From Plazaster borealis (taxonomy: Eukaryota; Echinodermata; Asteroidea; Forcipulatida; Labidiasteridae), in assembly GCA_021014325.1 (NCBI GenBank), contig CM037463.1:9307001-9371000 (forward strand): a stretch of DNA of 64,000 nucleotides, in the 5' to 3' direction. The notes under the pieces are model-generated. The model was not told the origin of the DNA and did no database searches. It saw only the letters and a list, made by a program, of their open reading frames with translations. Positions 47,501 to 54,044 of the stretch are shown here, in pieces (position 1 is the stretch's first letter; every line of letters begins with the position of its first letter). The position numbers and the translations under genes are program-made.

Positions 47501-48094
47501 AAGTACTAAGCCTATGGAATTATTATATAAAGCAGTTCCGTACAAAGAATGCCTCTGTGAATATTTTTGTTTTCTTCTTTCTCTATTCTTGTTTCTACAT
47601 TTATGTATTATAACTTCTTTTCCCGCTTTTTTTCTGGATACCTTCCCTTTGTGTGTTGTGCTTGTTTATGCCTCTGACGAAGGTCCAGTTTGGATCGAGA
47701 GCTAAGGCCATCTCCCCTACTAGTTTTATAACTTCTACATTTATATAATATATTATATATTTATATTCTACATTTATATATTATATTTTTAGTGAGATGT
47801 CTTTCTTGGTGTTTTTAATATTTTATTAGAGTTTGTGTCTATTTATTTTTTTAAAGCTTAGTACAAAATCCACTGGGAAGAAAATTGTGATGTTTTTGAA
47901 CATAATTGAATAAAATTAGAATCTTGAATCTTGTATCTTCTCAATTCTCAATTCTCAACTCGATGTTTTTTATGGAACTTGATTCCCCCATTATTTTCAG
48001 GTATGAGATGTCGGAGGACGATGAGGACCAGGAGGACAATCAGCTGCAGCTTCCATCATCAGGGGGCTTCGAACGACACATCTGCTACCTATGA
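29450..48094 (+). CDS. SNCAIP: Synphilin-1 orthologue, whole gene (12 coding exons)
   Basis: Joining 29450-29506, 30348-30477, 31862-32823, 34348-34533, 35284-35523, 37426-37595, 39357-39399, 40136-40314, 41785-42003, 43843-45502, 46163-46245 and 48001-48094 gives 4023 nt, an exact multiple of three. All junctions are GT/AG and every phase matches. The 1340-residue product has an acidic N-terminus, a disordered region, ankyrin repeats at about 373-565, a coiled coil at about 556-700 and a long Ser-rich tail. The ankyrin/coiled-coil join containing FLVVVETC followed by a heptad-rich helix is the synphilin-1 signature as I remember the human protein, which is shorter (about 919 residues). In vertebrates synphilin-1 is a cytosolic scaffold that binds alpha-synuclein, parkin and SIAH and enters inclusion bodies. 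Synucleins are regarded as vertebrate-specific, so the role here is probably a different scaffolding one. No transcript evidence was available. Confidence 0.9.
29531..29914 (+). mobile_element. TTAA MITE family B, copy 4 (SNCAIP intron 1)
   Basis: TTAAAGGGATTGTATACGTT to AACGTATACAGACCCTTTAA, intact. It begins 25 bp after the exon 1 donor. Its right TTAA is also the left TTAA of the next element. Confidence 0.9.
29911..30285 (-). mobile_element. TTAA MITE family A, copy 5 (SNCAIP intron 1)
   Basis: TTAAAGGCACTGAACATGCT to AACATGTACAGTGCCTTTAA, reverse orientation. Together with the adjoining family B copy it makes up about 90% of intron 1. Confidence 0.9.
30348..30477 (+). CDS. SNCAIP: SNCAIP exon 2
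   Basis: A pyrimidine-rich acceptor (TTCTTCCCAG) precedes 130 nt open from phase 0 to phase 1. It encodes residues 20-62, an acidic, Pro-rich disordered stretch containing EYDFENFP. The donor AAG|GTTCGT is acceptable but not strong. The split Gly codon is completed correctly by the next exon, which supports the join. Confidence 0.75.
30505..31318. mobile_element. Non-autonomous TIR element in SNCAIP intron 2
   Basis: The left end GTTAAGGCCAAACAAAATAA then ATGTTCTGTTTCTGG is mirrored at the right end by CGGAAACAGAACATTTATTT then TGTTTGGCCTAAC, giving TIRs of about 35 bp. CCCGACCTACCCTA recurs inside both ends. About 814 bp, no transposase frame. Superfamily not assigned. Confidence 0.75.
31862..32823 (+). 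CDS. SNCAIP: SNCAIP exon 3, disordered region entering the ankyrin domain
   Basis: This 962-nt exon encodes residues 63-383. The acceptor is TGTTGCAG and the donor CTG|GTGAGT, leaving phase 0. The product is low-complexity: acidic and Ser-rich blocks, a conserved-looking basic segment with KTVRF at 244-248 (an RVxF-type PP1 docking pattern), six consecutive His at about 261-266, and a Lys/Arg/Glu-rich charged run. The last residues (QAATRGDLQVL) are the first helix of an ankyrin repeat, which continues in the next exon. The reading frame also stays open upstream of the acceptor, so an intron-retained form with an alternative start cannot be excluded. Confidence 0.88.
32824..34347 (+). other. 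SNCAIP intron 3
   Basis: It contains a SINE 3' segment at 32938-33115 (CTCTACCAGCCAGGCTCCTA, AGGGGGTAACCCTGTTTCAG) related to 41363-41741. The remaining 1.2 kb holds nothing I recognise. Confidence 0.6.
34348..34533 (+). CDS. SNCAIP: SNCAIP exon 4, ankyrin repeats
   Basis: Sixty-two codons, phase 0 at both ends, with acceptor TTTTTTACAG and donor AAA|GTGAGT. Residues 384-445 contain the canonical ankyrin core DNRGNTLLHAVARRGHVDCL followed by a second, divergent repeat. The pattern G-N-T-L-L-H-x-A-x-R-x-G-H matches the first ankyrin repeats of vertebrate synphilin-1. Confidence 0.93.
34534..35283 (+). other. SNCAIP intron 4
   Basis: AT-rich, with a long pyrimidine block and TTA repeats at 35050-35130 followed by a G run at 35136-35146. 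No element recognised. Confidence 0.5.
35284..35523 (+). CDS. SNCAIP: SNCAIP exon 5, ankyrin repeats
   Basis: Eighty codons, phase 0 at both ends, with acceptor TTTTTTATAG and donor CAG|GTATGT. Residues 446-525 hold two or more ankyrin repeats, with SLLHLAARFGQEPCLRRLL and SPTHLSAKYGHLPCLQ as their helical cores. The order and spacing of repeats parallel vertebrate synphilin-1, including the LLxxMQxxxISL stretch between repeats. Confidence 0.93.
35532..35867 (-). mobile_element. tRNA-derived SINE, SNCAIP intron 5
   Basis: Read on the minus strand it starts with a tRNA-like head (GGCCGAGCGGTTTAGAGCAT) and a box B-like GGTTCGAATCCCAGTCATGA. It continues through CTTGAGCAAGATGCTTCACT and ends at GCGCTATATAAGAAGTAG. 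It lies 8 bp past the exon 5 donor. Confidence 0.8.
36318..36513. mobile_element. GGGCCCAATTTCAT foldback MITE, copy 2
   Basis: GGGCCCAATTTTATAAAGCC and the inverted GGCTTTATGAAGTTGGGCCC bound 196 bp rich in GCTTAGCA / TGCTAAGC motifs. In SNCAIP intron 5. Confidence 0.85.
36567..36738. mobile_element. GGGCCCAATTTCAT foldback MITE, copy 3
   Basis: It begins GGGCCCAATTAGTAGCTAAG and ends AGCTCTATGAAATCAGGCCC. More diverged than copy 2, from which it is separated by 53 bp. Confidence 0.8.
36894..37258 (+). mobile_element. TTAA MITE family A, copy 6 (SNCAIP intron 5)
   Basis: TTAAAGGCGCTGTACACATT to AACGTGTCCAGTGCCTTTAA, with hairpin AAGACTTCTTGCAAGAAGCC. A deletion removes the usual GGCTTGTTATTTTATGCATA segment near the right end. 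Confidence 0.9.
37426..37595 (+). CDS. SNCAIP: SNCAIP exon 6, last ankyrin repeat and coiled-coil start
   Basis: 170 nt entering in phase 0 and leaving in phase 2; acceptor CATCCACAG, donor AGA|GTAAGT. Residues 526-582 give the final ankyrin repeat (TLVEYNCDVTLLNKKKQSP) and run directly into FLVVVETCIKLSNEV, the start of a helical coiled coil. This ankyrin/VVVETC junction is the strongest single identifier of the family here. Confidence 0.93.
37596..38641 (+). other. SNCAIP intron 6, 5' half
   Basis: No element recognised before the SINE at 38642. A 112-codon open stretch (37961-38299) has no ATG context or domain and is regarded as chance. Confidence 0.45.
38642..38898 (-). mobile_element. 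tRNA-derived SINE, SNCAIP intron 6
   Basis: Same family as 35532-35867, shorter by an internal deletion. Minus-strand head GTGGCCGAGTGGTTAAGAGC, box B-like GGTTCGAATCCCGGTCATTA, 3' end at GCACTATATAAGAACTAG followed by TTATTATTA. Confidence 0.8.
39054..39102 (+). mobile_element. Retroelement 3'-end fragment, SNCAIP intron 6
   Basis: GCCTTCGAGAAAGACTCTGC then TAGGGTCGAAACGTCAGGCC; near-identical to 9393-9446. Confidence 0.45.
39357..39399 (+). CDS. SNCAIP: SNCAIP exon 7, coiled-coil mini-exon
   Basis: A 43-nt mini-exon that restores phase 0. The acceptor is TTCTGCGCAG and the donor GAG|GTAAAA. It encodes residues 582-596 (ESQQEKDALSKKLRE), continuing the heptad pattern from exon 6. It was found from frame continuity and helical character; at this length it has no support alone, but both flanking exons fit it exactly. 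Confidence 0.82.
39400..40135 (+). other. SNCAIP intron 7
   Basis: AT-rich DNA containing two copies of a GTACATGTACGAT string (39859-39871 and 39903-39915, about 44 bp apart). Nothing else recognised. Confidence 0.45.
40136..40314 (+). CDS. SNCAIP: SNCAIP exon 8, coiled coil
   Basis: 179 nt, phase 0 to phase 2, with a strong pyrimidine-rich acceptor (CTTCCCATAG) and donor AAG|GTTTGT. Residues 597-655 are strongly helical (DLSQRIEQVRGEYVDLTNLL, then HQLDQMHRQQ) and then become a Pro/Ser linker. This extends the coiled coil that in vertebrate synphilin-1 mediates protein contacts. Confidence 0.85.
40390..40555. mobile_element. Foldback MITE, SNCAIP intron 8
   Basis: ATAACATGGTTTGAGGTTGG, GCTCCCCGAGGTATTGGAAG and, inverted, CTTCCAATACCGAGGAGAGC then AATAAACCATGTTAT give arms of about 60 bp with some mismatches around a GAAGCCGAGC-rich loop. 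Confidence 0.8.
40992..41362 (+). mobile_element. tRNA-derived SINE, SNCAIP intron 8, first
   Basis: The tRNA-like head (TCGAGCGGTCAAGCTCTGGT) and box B-like GGTTCAAGTCCCGGTCATGA are followed by a body ending in GCGCTTTGAGACACCATAGA then TAAAGCACTATATTAG. It runs directly into a second SINE. Confidence 0.75.
41363..41741 (+). mobile_element. tRNA-derived SINE, SNCAIP intron 8, second
   Basis: Head GGCCGAGCGATCTAGTTCAC, box B GGTTCGAATCCTGGTCATGA, body with CTCCTAGTGGATTATACCCA and AGGGGGTAACCCTGTTTCAG, 3' end CTTGAAGTGGCCGTCCGGCC and an A-rich tail. It appears full length and explains the fragments at 23826 and 32938. Confidence 0.85.
41785..42003 (+). CDS. SNCAIP: SNCAIP exon 9, second helical segment
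   Basis: 219 nt entering in phase 2 and leaving in phase 2; acceptor CCCTTACTAG, donor ATGAG|GTACAT. Residues 656-728 carry a Gln/Glu-rich helix (YKQKASQLEQACSDLQDQDQ) and then a Pro-rich linker ending NPGFALDSM. Two SINEs lie immediately upstream in the intron, the nearer ending about 45 bp before the acceptor. Confidence 0.85.
42311..43340 (+). repeat. 63-bp minisatellite, SNCAIP intron 9
   Basis: About 16 units of roughly 63 bp, each with AAACCAATCTTTCCATGTTC, then TGATAAACAAATTTGAAAAT and CTCCCTGAAAGTTTTCTG. Because the unit is a multiple of three, long open frames appear on both strands, for example 199 and 230 codons on the minus strand with a 21-residue period. Unit-length changes shift the frame, so I do not treat these as genes. 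Confidence 0.9.
43717..43786 (+). tRNA. tRNA-Asn(GTT)-like sequence, probably a pseudogene
   Basis: It fits a cloverleaf: D arm GCTC/GAGC, anticodon loop ATGTTAA (anticodon GTT), T arm GCAGG-TTCAAGT-CCCGC, with a good box B (GGTTCAAGTCC) and box A-like TAGCTCAGTTAG. The acceptor stem pairs poorly (GGGCTAG against CCTGTCA) and the anticodon stem has a mismatch. It may be a decayed tRNA or a young SINE head; no body is evident downstream. It lies 56 bp before SNCAIP exon 10. Confidence 0.5.
43843..45502 (+). CDS. SNCAIP: SNCAIP exon 10, large Ser-rich exon
   Basis: 1660 nt, phase 2 in and phase 0 out, acceptor TTTATTCCAG and donor CTG|GTAAGA. It encodes residues 729-1282: a short helix, a poly-Ser tract near 768, then a long disordered tail with many Ser/Lys/Asp residues. 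Two further RVxF-like patterns are visible, KKQRVSW at 789-795 and KHIKF at 1130-1134. The second lies in a segment (GILSR...KKTQEKHIKFALDD) that resembles the KLRVTF region near the vertebrate C-terminus, as recalled. The exon is mostly lineage-expanded sequence. Confidence 0.9.
45503..45956 (+). other. SNCAIP intron 10, 5' part
   Basis: No element ends recognised. It contains TCGCGTCTGGTGATTATCAT then CGCGCGACC, a CG-rich island in AT-rich DNA. Confidence 0.4.
45957..46140 (+). repeat. Old dispersed repeat R, empty copy
   Basis: It matches the sequence flanking MITE C at 16117-16220 and 16564-16640. At 46058-46061 a single TTAA (ATTACGTTAAACTAAAATAA) stands where the other copy holds the 343-bp MITE. 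Confidence 0.75.
46163..46245 (+). CDS. SNCAIP: SNCAIP exon 11
   Basis: 83 nt, phase 0 to phase 2, acceptor TTTGTTTCCAG and donor ATG|GTAAGA. It encodes residues 1283-1309, an Asn/Asp-rich disordered stretch ending AVQYRL, with a split Trp codon completed in the last exon. It sits between two repeat-rich introns. Confidence 0.8.
46400..47095 (+). repeat. ~69-bp minisatellite, SNCAIP intron 11
   Basis: About ten units of 68-73 bp, each with CATGTACATGGTGTTACTGC, AAACCTTACTAGATTGTATC and TCCACCATGCAAAGTTTCAA. Open frames across it reflect the repeat and are not considered genes. Confidence 0.9.
47096..48000 (+). other. SNCAIP intron 11, 3' part
   Basis: GCCTCTGACGAAGGTCCAGT then TTGGATCGAGAGCTAAGGCC (47672-47711) resembles a retroelement 3' tail. 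A diverged AT-rich duplication (TTCTACATTTATATA) is at 47730-47790. Otherwise nothing recognised. Confidence 0.45.
48001..48094 (+). CDS. SNCAIP: SNCAIP exon 12, C-terminus and stop
   Basis: The acceptor (ATTATTTTCAG) is followed by 94 nt in the correct phase. They encode an acidic segment (YEMSEDDEDQEDNQLQLP) and the final residues GGFERHICYL, ending in TGA at 48092-48094. The last ten codons and the stop form the first unit of a tandem repeat that continues through 48480, so the C-terminus is encoded by repeat DNA. It does not resemble the vertebrate C-terminus that I recall. Confidence 0.82.
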
Positions 48095-48480
48095 TACCCG
48101 TGATACCCACTTGTGGGTTCATTCTGCACCCTCATCATTCTGCAGCCCCATCATTCTCTCATAGGTGTGGGAAGGGTTGTAGGGGGCTTCGGATGACACA
48201 CCTGCGACCTATGATACCTGTAATACCCACTTGTGGGTTCATTCTGCAGCACCATCATTCTCTCATAGGTGCGGGAAGGGGTTTCAGGGGGCTTCGAATG
48301 ACACATCTGCGACCTGTGATACCTGTAATACCCACTAGTGGGTTCATTCTGCATCACCATCATTCTCTCCTAGGTGTGAGAAGGGGTTGCAGGGGGGCTT
48401 CGAACGACACATCTGCTACCTATCATACTCACTACTCCACCACCCTCATTGGGTACATCCTGCACCCCTTTCATCCTCTT
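48061..48480 (+). repeat. 105-120 bp tandem repeat spanning the SNCAIP stop codon
   Basis: Units start at 48061, 48181, 48286 and 48391, each opening with a variant of AGGGGGCTTCGAACGACACA followed by CTGCGACCTATGATACC and GTGGGTTCATTCTGCA. The first unit is 15 bp longer through a local duplication. The fourth decays after about 90 bp. Unit 1 contains the end of the SNCAIP reading frame; units 2-4 are 3' UTR. Diverged single units recur near 48665-48715 and 50004-50052. Confidence 0.9.
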
Positions 48481-51400
48481 ATACTTGTAGTTTTTAGAGG
48501 AACGGCCTTTGAACGAACCATAGGGTCTGATGGGTTGATTCTGCACCCGGATGGTTCTTTCAAGGGTATTTGTGGGGGAATGACACGTCTGGTACCCAAG
48601 ATTTTCCTTATTTTCTTATTGGGTTCAACCATCATTCTCTCATACATGTTTTTGTGGTTGTGAGTTAGGGTGGGGCTTCAAACGACATATCTGCTATTGT
48701 ACCTACAGTAATACCCACCAACCAACATACAGTAATAACCTTCAAACCGGTCCAAACAAAGGTCCTATGTTACCTTCATGAAGGCAGTTATAATAATCAT
48801 TTTGCTTGGAAATTGCTCAATACAGATGACTTAGTCACTGACATATTTAAACATGGTATTAAGATGCGTATGTGATATACAAATATATATATATATATAT
48901 TTTAAAAGGAAGGTGAAAGATTTCATTTCTTTTCATTTATTCTGGTTGTGAAGCCAAGGACTCTCAGAAAGCAAACTTAATCACTATACTAGCCAAGAAC
49001 CCAATGGGAGAAGACAAGGAAGGAAATTTCAGTTTAAGATAAGAGTATGTTCGGCGAAATTTCCAGTTTTTAAGATTGCATAATATATAGTATCTGCTTG
49101 TTATCAACACCAGCTCGGTATGCAGTTATCACTAGACCAACACTGGAATAAGGTCTCTGTTTCCTCTGGTCTTGGTACCCCTTTAAAAGTTTCCCAAAGA
49201 CTTTTCAGTTTTTCCAATGAAAGTGCTCTTTGCATAAATGTCTATATGTCATAAATGGCTCTATCAAAGATGCAATTACAGTCCTGCCTAGCCCTTTAAA
49301 AGTTAATAATAACATTATCATTTTTTTTTTTAAAGTTAATTCATTTCCATCCACTGTTTTTAAATTAACAGGCAATCAACAAAAGAAATTGATGGGTGGT
49401 CTCGGTTCAGTAAAAAAAAACCTACAAAAACGGTTCATGTTTTGTCCGCGATTTGTGCACGTTCATATTGTGGAGATGAAAATGGGCAACAACACTTTTG
49501 GTGGCGGTCTTCAAATCTAAATTATTCTCGACTTTGACAGCATTCCAGGCGGAAATAATTTCTGGAGGATTGGTGCTGGGTTGAACCCTTTTGAATCATG
49601 GAGGGCAAAGCTCTGTGTAACTGACCTCTGTTGTTCAATCCTACGCTCATTTCCTGTAACCGGAAGCCTGTGCAATGGTAGCATGTATACCTTTGAACCC
49701 CTACCACCAATGACCGTAGACTCGGTAGCAGCCTTGTAACTGATTCTAGTATCCATGCAGTATTCAACAAGGAAATTAACGGTCGTGGGCGAAAGTGCTG
49801 GGGGGTTTTTTTCAAGGGACGATATCGTACATGTCAAACTTGAGAGGTTAAAAAAAGGTGGAATTTTGTTGTTTTTGTACATCGTCATCATCATCTGTTG
49901 TAATGGGACTTTTTGAAGTCTTCGGTTGAAGAAGAAATAACTTAACTCTTCCTAAATCACTGTTGTGCATGGTACATAAATGATACACTATGGTTAAAAA
50001 TGGGGGGATGCGGGGGCGTTGAACGACACATATGCTACCTTTGATACCCGTGAAAGATTTTCAGAAATGTTTGTTGAAGGAAAATTATCCATTAACACTT
50101 GGAATTCTTCTTTTGATCGGTTACTCTTTTGATCGCCTTAACCAAAAAAAGTAGACATGAAAATCCGTGATAAAATCATACATCATTTTATTTTGTTCCT
50201 CAAAAATATTCCCACTAAAATAAGACCACCTCATTTGATGATATTTACAATTATTTCTTGATAGGCGCCATTCTCTTCCTACTTTAATCTGATTTACAAT
50301 TTTGTTAAAGAATTTTCCCCCTCAGAAAATTCAGCAAAATTGTTAATAAATAGCCTGAAAAGTCTGTAAAAGCCTGCACCATGCCACACGAAGGTCGGCC
50401 CTCGAACTCGATCAAATGCCCTTACAAGATGTATATTGTGTGTGGTTGGGGTTTTTAGGTAGGAAATGTATTTTGGGGGTTTTTTTCCACAATGTTTTCA
50501 ACAAGAAAGATTAAAGAAAGGGGATATTAAAAAAACAATATGGGGAAATCCCACAATGTCGCTCTGCTAAAGATGATTGTACCTCCTTTTGTTTCAGAGG
50601 GCCAAATATCATGCCTCATGGGTTGAGAATGGGAACGAATTTTATCATCCAAAAACCAGAGATGTTGTATCCATATAAGGGTTTAGAAATCTAGTTAACT
50701 TGCGAATGTGTACTTTTTTTCTCAATGTTTAGCAAAACCTTGTTGCCAACAAAAGAAAAAATTCTCGTGACGATCTCTTTACTTCGCTGATACCTTGAAT
50801 ACTGCGTTTAAAAACCAAGGACTCTGAACAAACATGGAGGCCTCTATGTAATAACTAGGTTGATGTTTAATCTTTCACCAACAAAAGTACATTCACTCTA
50901 GCTGTACCAGTAACCTTGCGAACCAACAAAACAGACAAGAGCCAGAGATAATAACTGTTTTTTTGAAAAAGTCCCCCCCCCCCGAACCCCAGTGAAATGA
51001 AAGTGTATTGTACTTCAAAGAGTGTGGAATGACGTGTGTTTGCGGTAGACCCCCCCCCCCCCTCAAGATGTTGCATCATTCCTTTAAAACTGTTTCTTTA
51101 ACAATATGCTTTAATTGTATTTCTGTTTTGGAACAATCAGTGTTTCACTTTTGCTTTTTATCGTAGTTGCTGCTCTTCTCTGTCATTGTTTTATGAATCA
51201 TTTCACGATCAATGATGTTTTTTTAAAAGGGATTTATTCCTTTTGTTCAGATAATCCGAAAGCTTCCTATTATTATTTAATTGATTGCTACGTATACCGT
51301 CATAGTTCGACTTATGCTGTTTTGTACAATTACACTTTTTTTCCGGTGTTTGTTTATGTATTCAGTAAGATAATTTAAAATCCTTCAGTTGTTTAAAAAT

Positions 51401-51814
51401 TGTTTATACAAAATTGTTTGCAAAGCTCGACACCACCAAATTTTTGTATCCAGATAAAGTATTCATCCAATTTTTAATTGAGAGAATTTTATAAGGAGTT
51501 TATTTGATAGATTTTGACAAATTTTAAAGTGATTTGTTAAAGGAACTGCGGGCATACAGTTGCAAATTGATCCTTTTTTTATATTTTTATATGCAAGGTT
51601 TATTTGCATAAATAATTTGAAGTCTGTTTTATAGAAATTTATTGAATATATTTTTAGCCAGTGTAAGTTTCTGGCGCCAAAACGAGAATGACATTTTAAA
51701 AAGATGTGGTCCAGTTTTACTGCTTGACAATCAGTGCTTTTTACGTTAACGATGATACTGGGAACTAGACATATAAAAACATGGTGTTTGCATCCAGAGA
51801 GGGATTGTAAAGGT
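48481..51814. other. SNCAIP 3' UTR and intergenic
   Basis: Isolated units of the stop-codon repeat occur near 48665-48715 and 50004-50052. A candidate polyadenylation signal AATAAA is at about 50345, but I cannot tell which signal is used. An (AT)n tract lies at 48880-48900, and C runs at about 50973 and 51050. No other gene seen. Confidence 0.4.
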
Positions 51815-52079
51815 AGCCTTGGGCCAACCTCGTACCCATGGTTTACTTTATTTCCAACCATGTTTACAATAGTATACCCTGGGAGGGAAACTCCTTACTT
51901 GGACCCTGATTGGACAACGACTGGTGTACAAAAGTATTCACCATGTTCACAGCCAGACTATTCTAATTTGCATATACGTATCCAAAAAATTTGGATATGC
52001 AAATGATCCAATACCAGGGTGAGAGAGCGGTCAACCTCGTACTGCTCGACACACCATGGGGACGAGGTTGGCCTTAGGC
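51815..52079. mobile_element. Foldback MITE with GGCCAACCTCGT ends
   Basis: GGGCCAACCTCGTACCCATG at the left and CCATGGGGACGAGGTTGGCC at the right give 26-bp inverted ends with three mismatches. An internal palindrome includes TTTGCATATACG and, inverted, GGATATGCAAAT. Confidence 0.8.
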
Positions 52080-53774
52080 ATTTTCTAAAACTTCGGCTCG
52101 GGCTCCGTCTCCAGATTGGGCTTCGTTATACATTTTTGGAGCAGCGTGTATTTTGCACGCAGTGGTTCAAACATCAGACAGAGCCTGGAGCCGGACCCAG
52201 ATCCCAGGGCGACTTTTGAGAAAGGCCGTATGTCTCATAGAGTATTATAAATAGTGACCGTACATATTTCATCTGCAATCGAACCCCACCCCATTCTTGA
52301 TCAGTCCGAAGGTCCTGTGTGGGAAGTCTAACTCATCGAAAAACACCACATTTTGTGGGATGTTTCTCTCAATTTGAAATCGTATACAAACTAATGTTTC
52401 TCTCTCACTTTTGTTTTTCATTCTCCTTTTTCTTCTTAATGTTGATAAACCGATTCAAAATGGTCAGAGAATCGGACACTTTTGTCACTGGAATTTGGCC
52501 GACAGCCGTCCTGCTGCTGAACGGCCCGGTCGACCATCATAAAATTCCTCCCTATATAGGACATCCATTGGACGTTTCATGACGGCTTGCAAACGATTAC
52601 TCATCGGTGGGGAAAAACAATGAGTGTCGTGATCACATTGAAAACGTTAACTTAACTGCCAGATGTCAATTCTCCCAAATACATGTATTGATTTGGCTTT
52701 CATAATTAGGTCACCATCATAAATTACCAGAAGGCAATACTTTAGTTGCCTGCTGTTGGCCTTCGTGCCCTCGTCGAAAGTGTTCTCATCAACATTCTAA
52801 ATAAATTTACCGTGACCACACAAGACATGGTTAATTAGCCTTTTTGAGATATGGTGGCCACTATAGGAGTGCATTGTAGGATTTGTGTATACAGACAACC
52901 CAAATCAAACAGTGTTATAGTAATGTGTCTGCCATACCTTAAAATGGCTTATTGAATTTTCCCAACATTCACAAAAGCTGCAACATTCCTGTTACAATCG
53001 TACTCAATGCCAGTTTGGTTTTTTTAATTGTAAATCCATCTGTCCATTTCAAACTATAAATAATGTAAATCAGCTTGTAGTATTATTATAATTATATAAC
53101 AACAAAAACTCTTTTTACACAAAAAAGTATATATTTTATAAGTGAGTGGTTATTGTTCACATTATAAGACTTAACAAATGTATTAGCTTTCAGAAATATA
53201 TTTTGTATATAAAACGATTGTTTTATTGGAAGTTTGGGTCTGTTTAGTAAAGAAAAGCTTGAAACCGAAAGGCATCTGTGTTTAATAAACGGACAAATTA
53301 ACGGGACGCCGTCATAAATCAAGTGTTCCATGTTCTTCTTCATTCTGTGTCACACATTAACAATTGCTGGTAACCAAACCATTAAATGCCCTTTATTACA
53401 TTAGCTAATGATGAAAATTACTTATTTCTTTTTAACTTTGATGATGCTTAAATCTCTAACCAAACAAGAAAATAACTCTGAACACTCCTTGCATCGTTTC
53501 AAGAAAAGTGATGGAAGTTTTTGTTTTCAAATTAGTATTTTGAGAAATCCCCCCCGTATTTCCCGTTTCGTGTAGTGCCCTTCCCCCTTTCCTTCCTCTT
53601 AAGAAAGATCCGATTTCAGTTTTGGAACTAGTGGAATATTCTTCCAGCATCCCAAGCCCCTGTTGTGAATCTTTATTAGGGAGTATAGCGCACCCCCCCC
53701 CCCTCCCTGACCACCATGTCGTGTTTTTGAATTCTGTGGAAACGTGTCTCAAAGGCAAACCGTAAAGATTGTAT
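52080..53774. other. Intergenic, no gene recognised
   Basis: AT-rich DNA with scattered C runs (about 53692). No element ends or domains seen. Confidence 0.4.
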
Positions 53775-54044
53775 GGAAGCGTTAAAGGGACAATGAGAGA
53801 GAAAGCTCATAATGATGACTTGGTACTAAATTTTGACTTAGTACTAAATTTCGACTTGGTACTAAATTTAGACTTGTACACAATTTTGACTTGGTACAAC
53901 ATTTTGACTTAATACTTAATTTTGACTTCGTACTATATGTTGACTTGGTACTGGATTTTGGCGTGGTACTAAGTCATAACTAGGCCTATGACTTGAGCTT
54001 AATCATTATTATGAGATATATTGTTCTCACCCTTTAACGCTTCC
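53775..54044. mobile_element. TTAA foldback element with 20-bp minisatellite core
   Basis: TTAAAGGGACAATGAGAGAG at 53782 and, inverted, GTTCTCACCCTTTAA ending at 54037 bound it. Between them are eight or nine units of GACTTGGTACTAAATTTT (53817-53975). Outside the two TTAAs the flanks are GGAAGCG and CGCTTCC, so the empty site would be the palindrome GGAAGCGTTAACGCTTCC. Confidence 0.75.

Noticed and set aside
48091..48663. 190-codon frame after the SNCAIP stop
   Set aside because: It lies in the 3' UTR tandem repeat in another frame; kept only as a note in the finding on the C-terminus.
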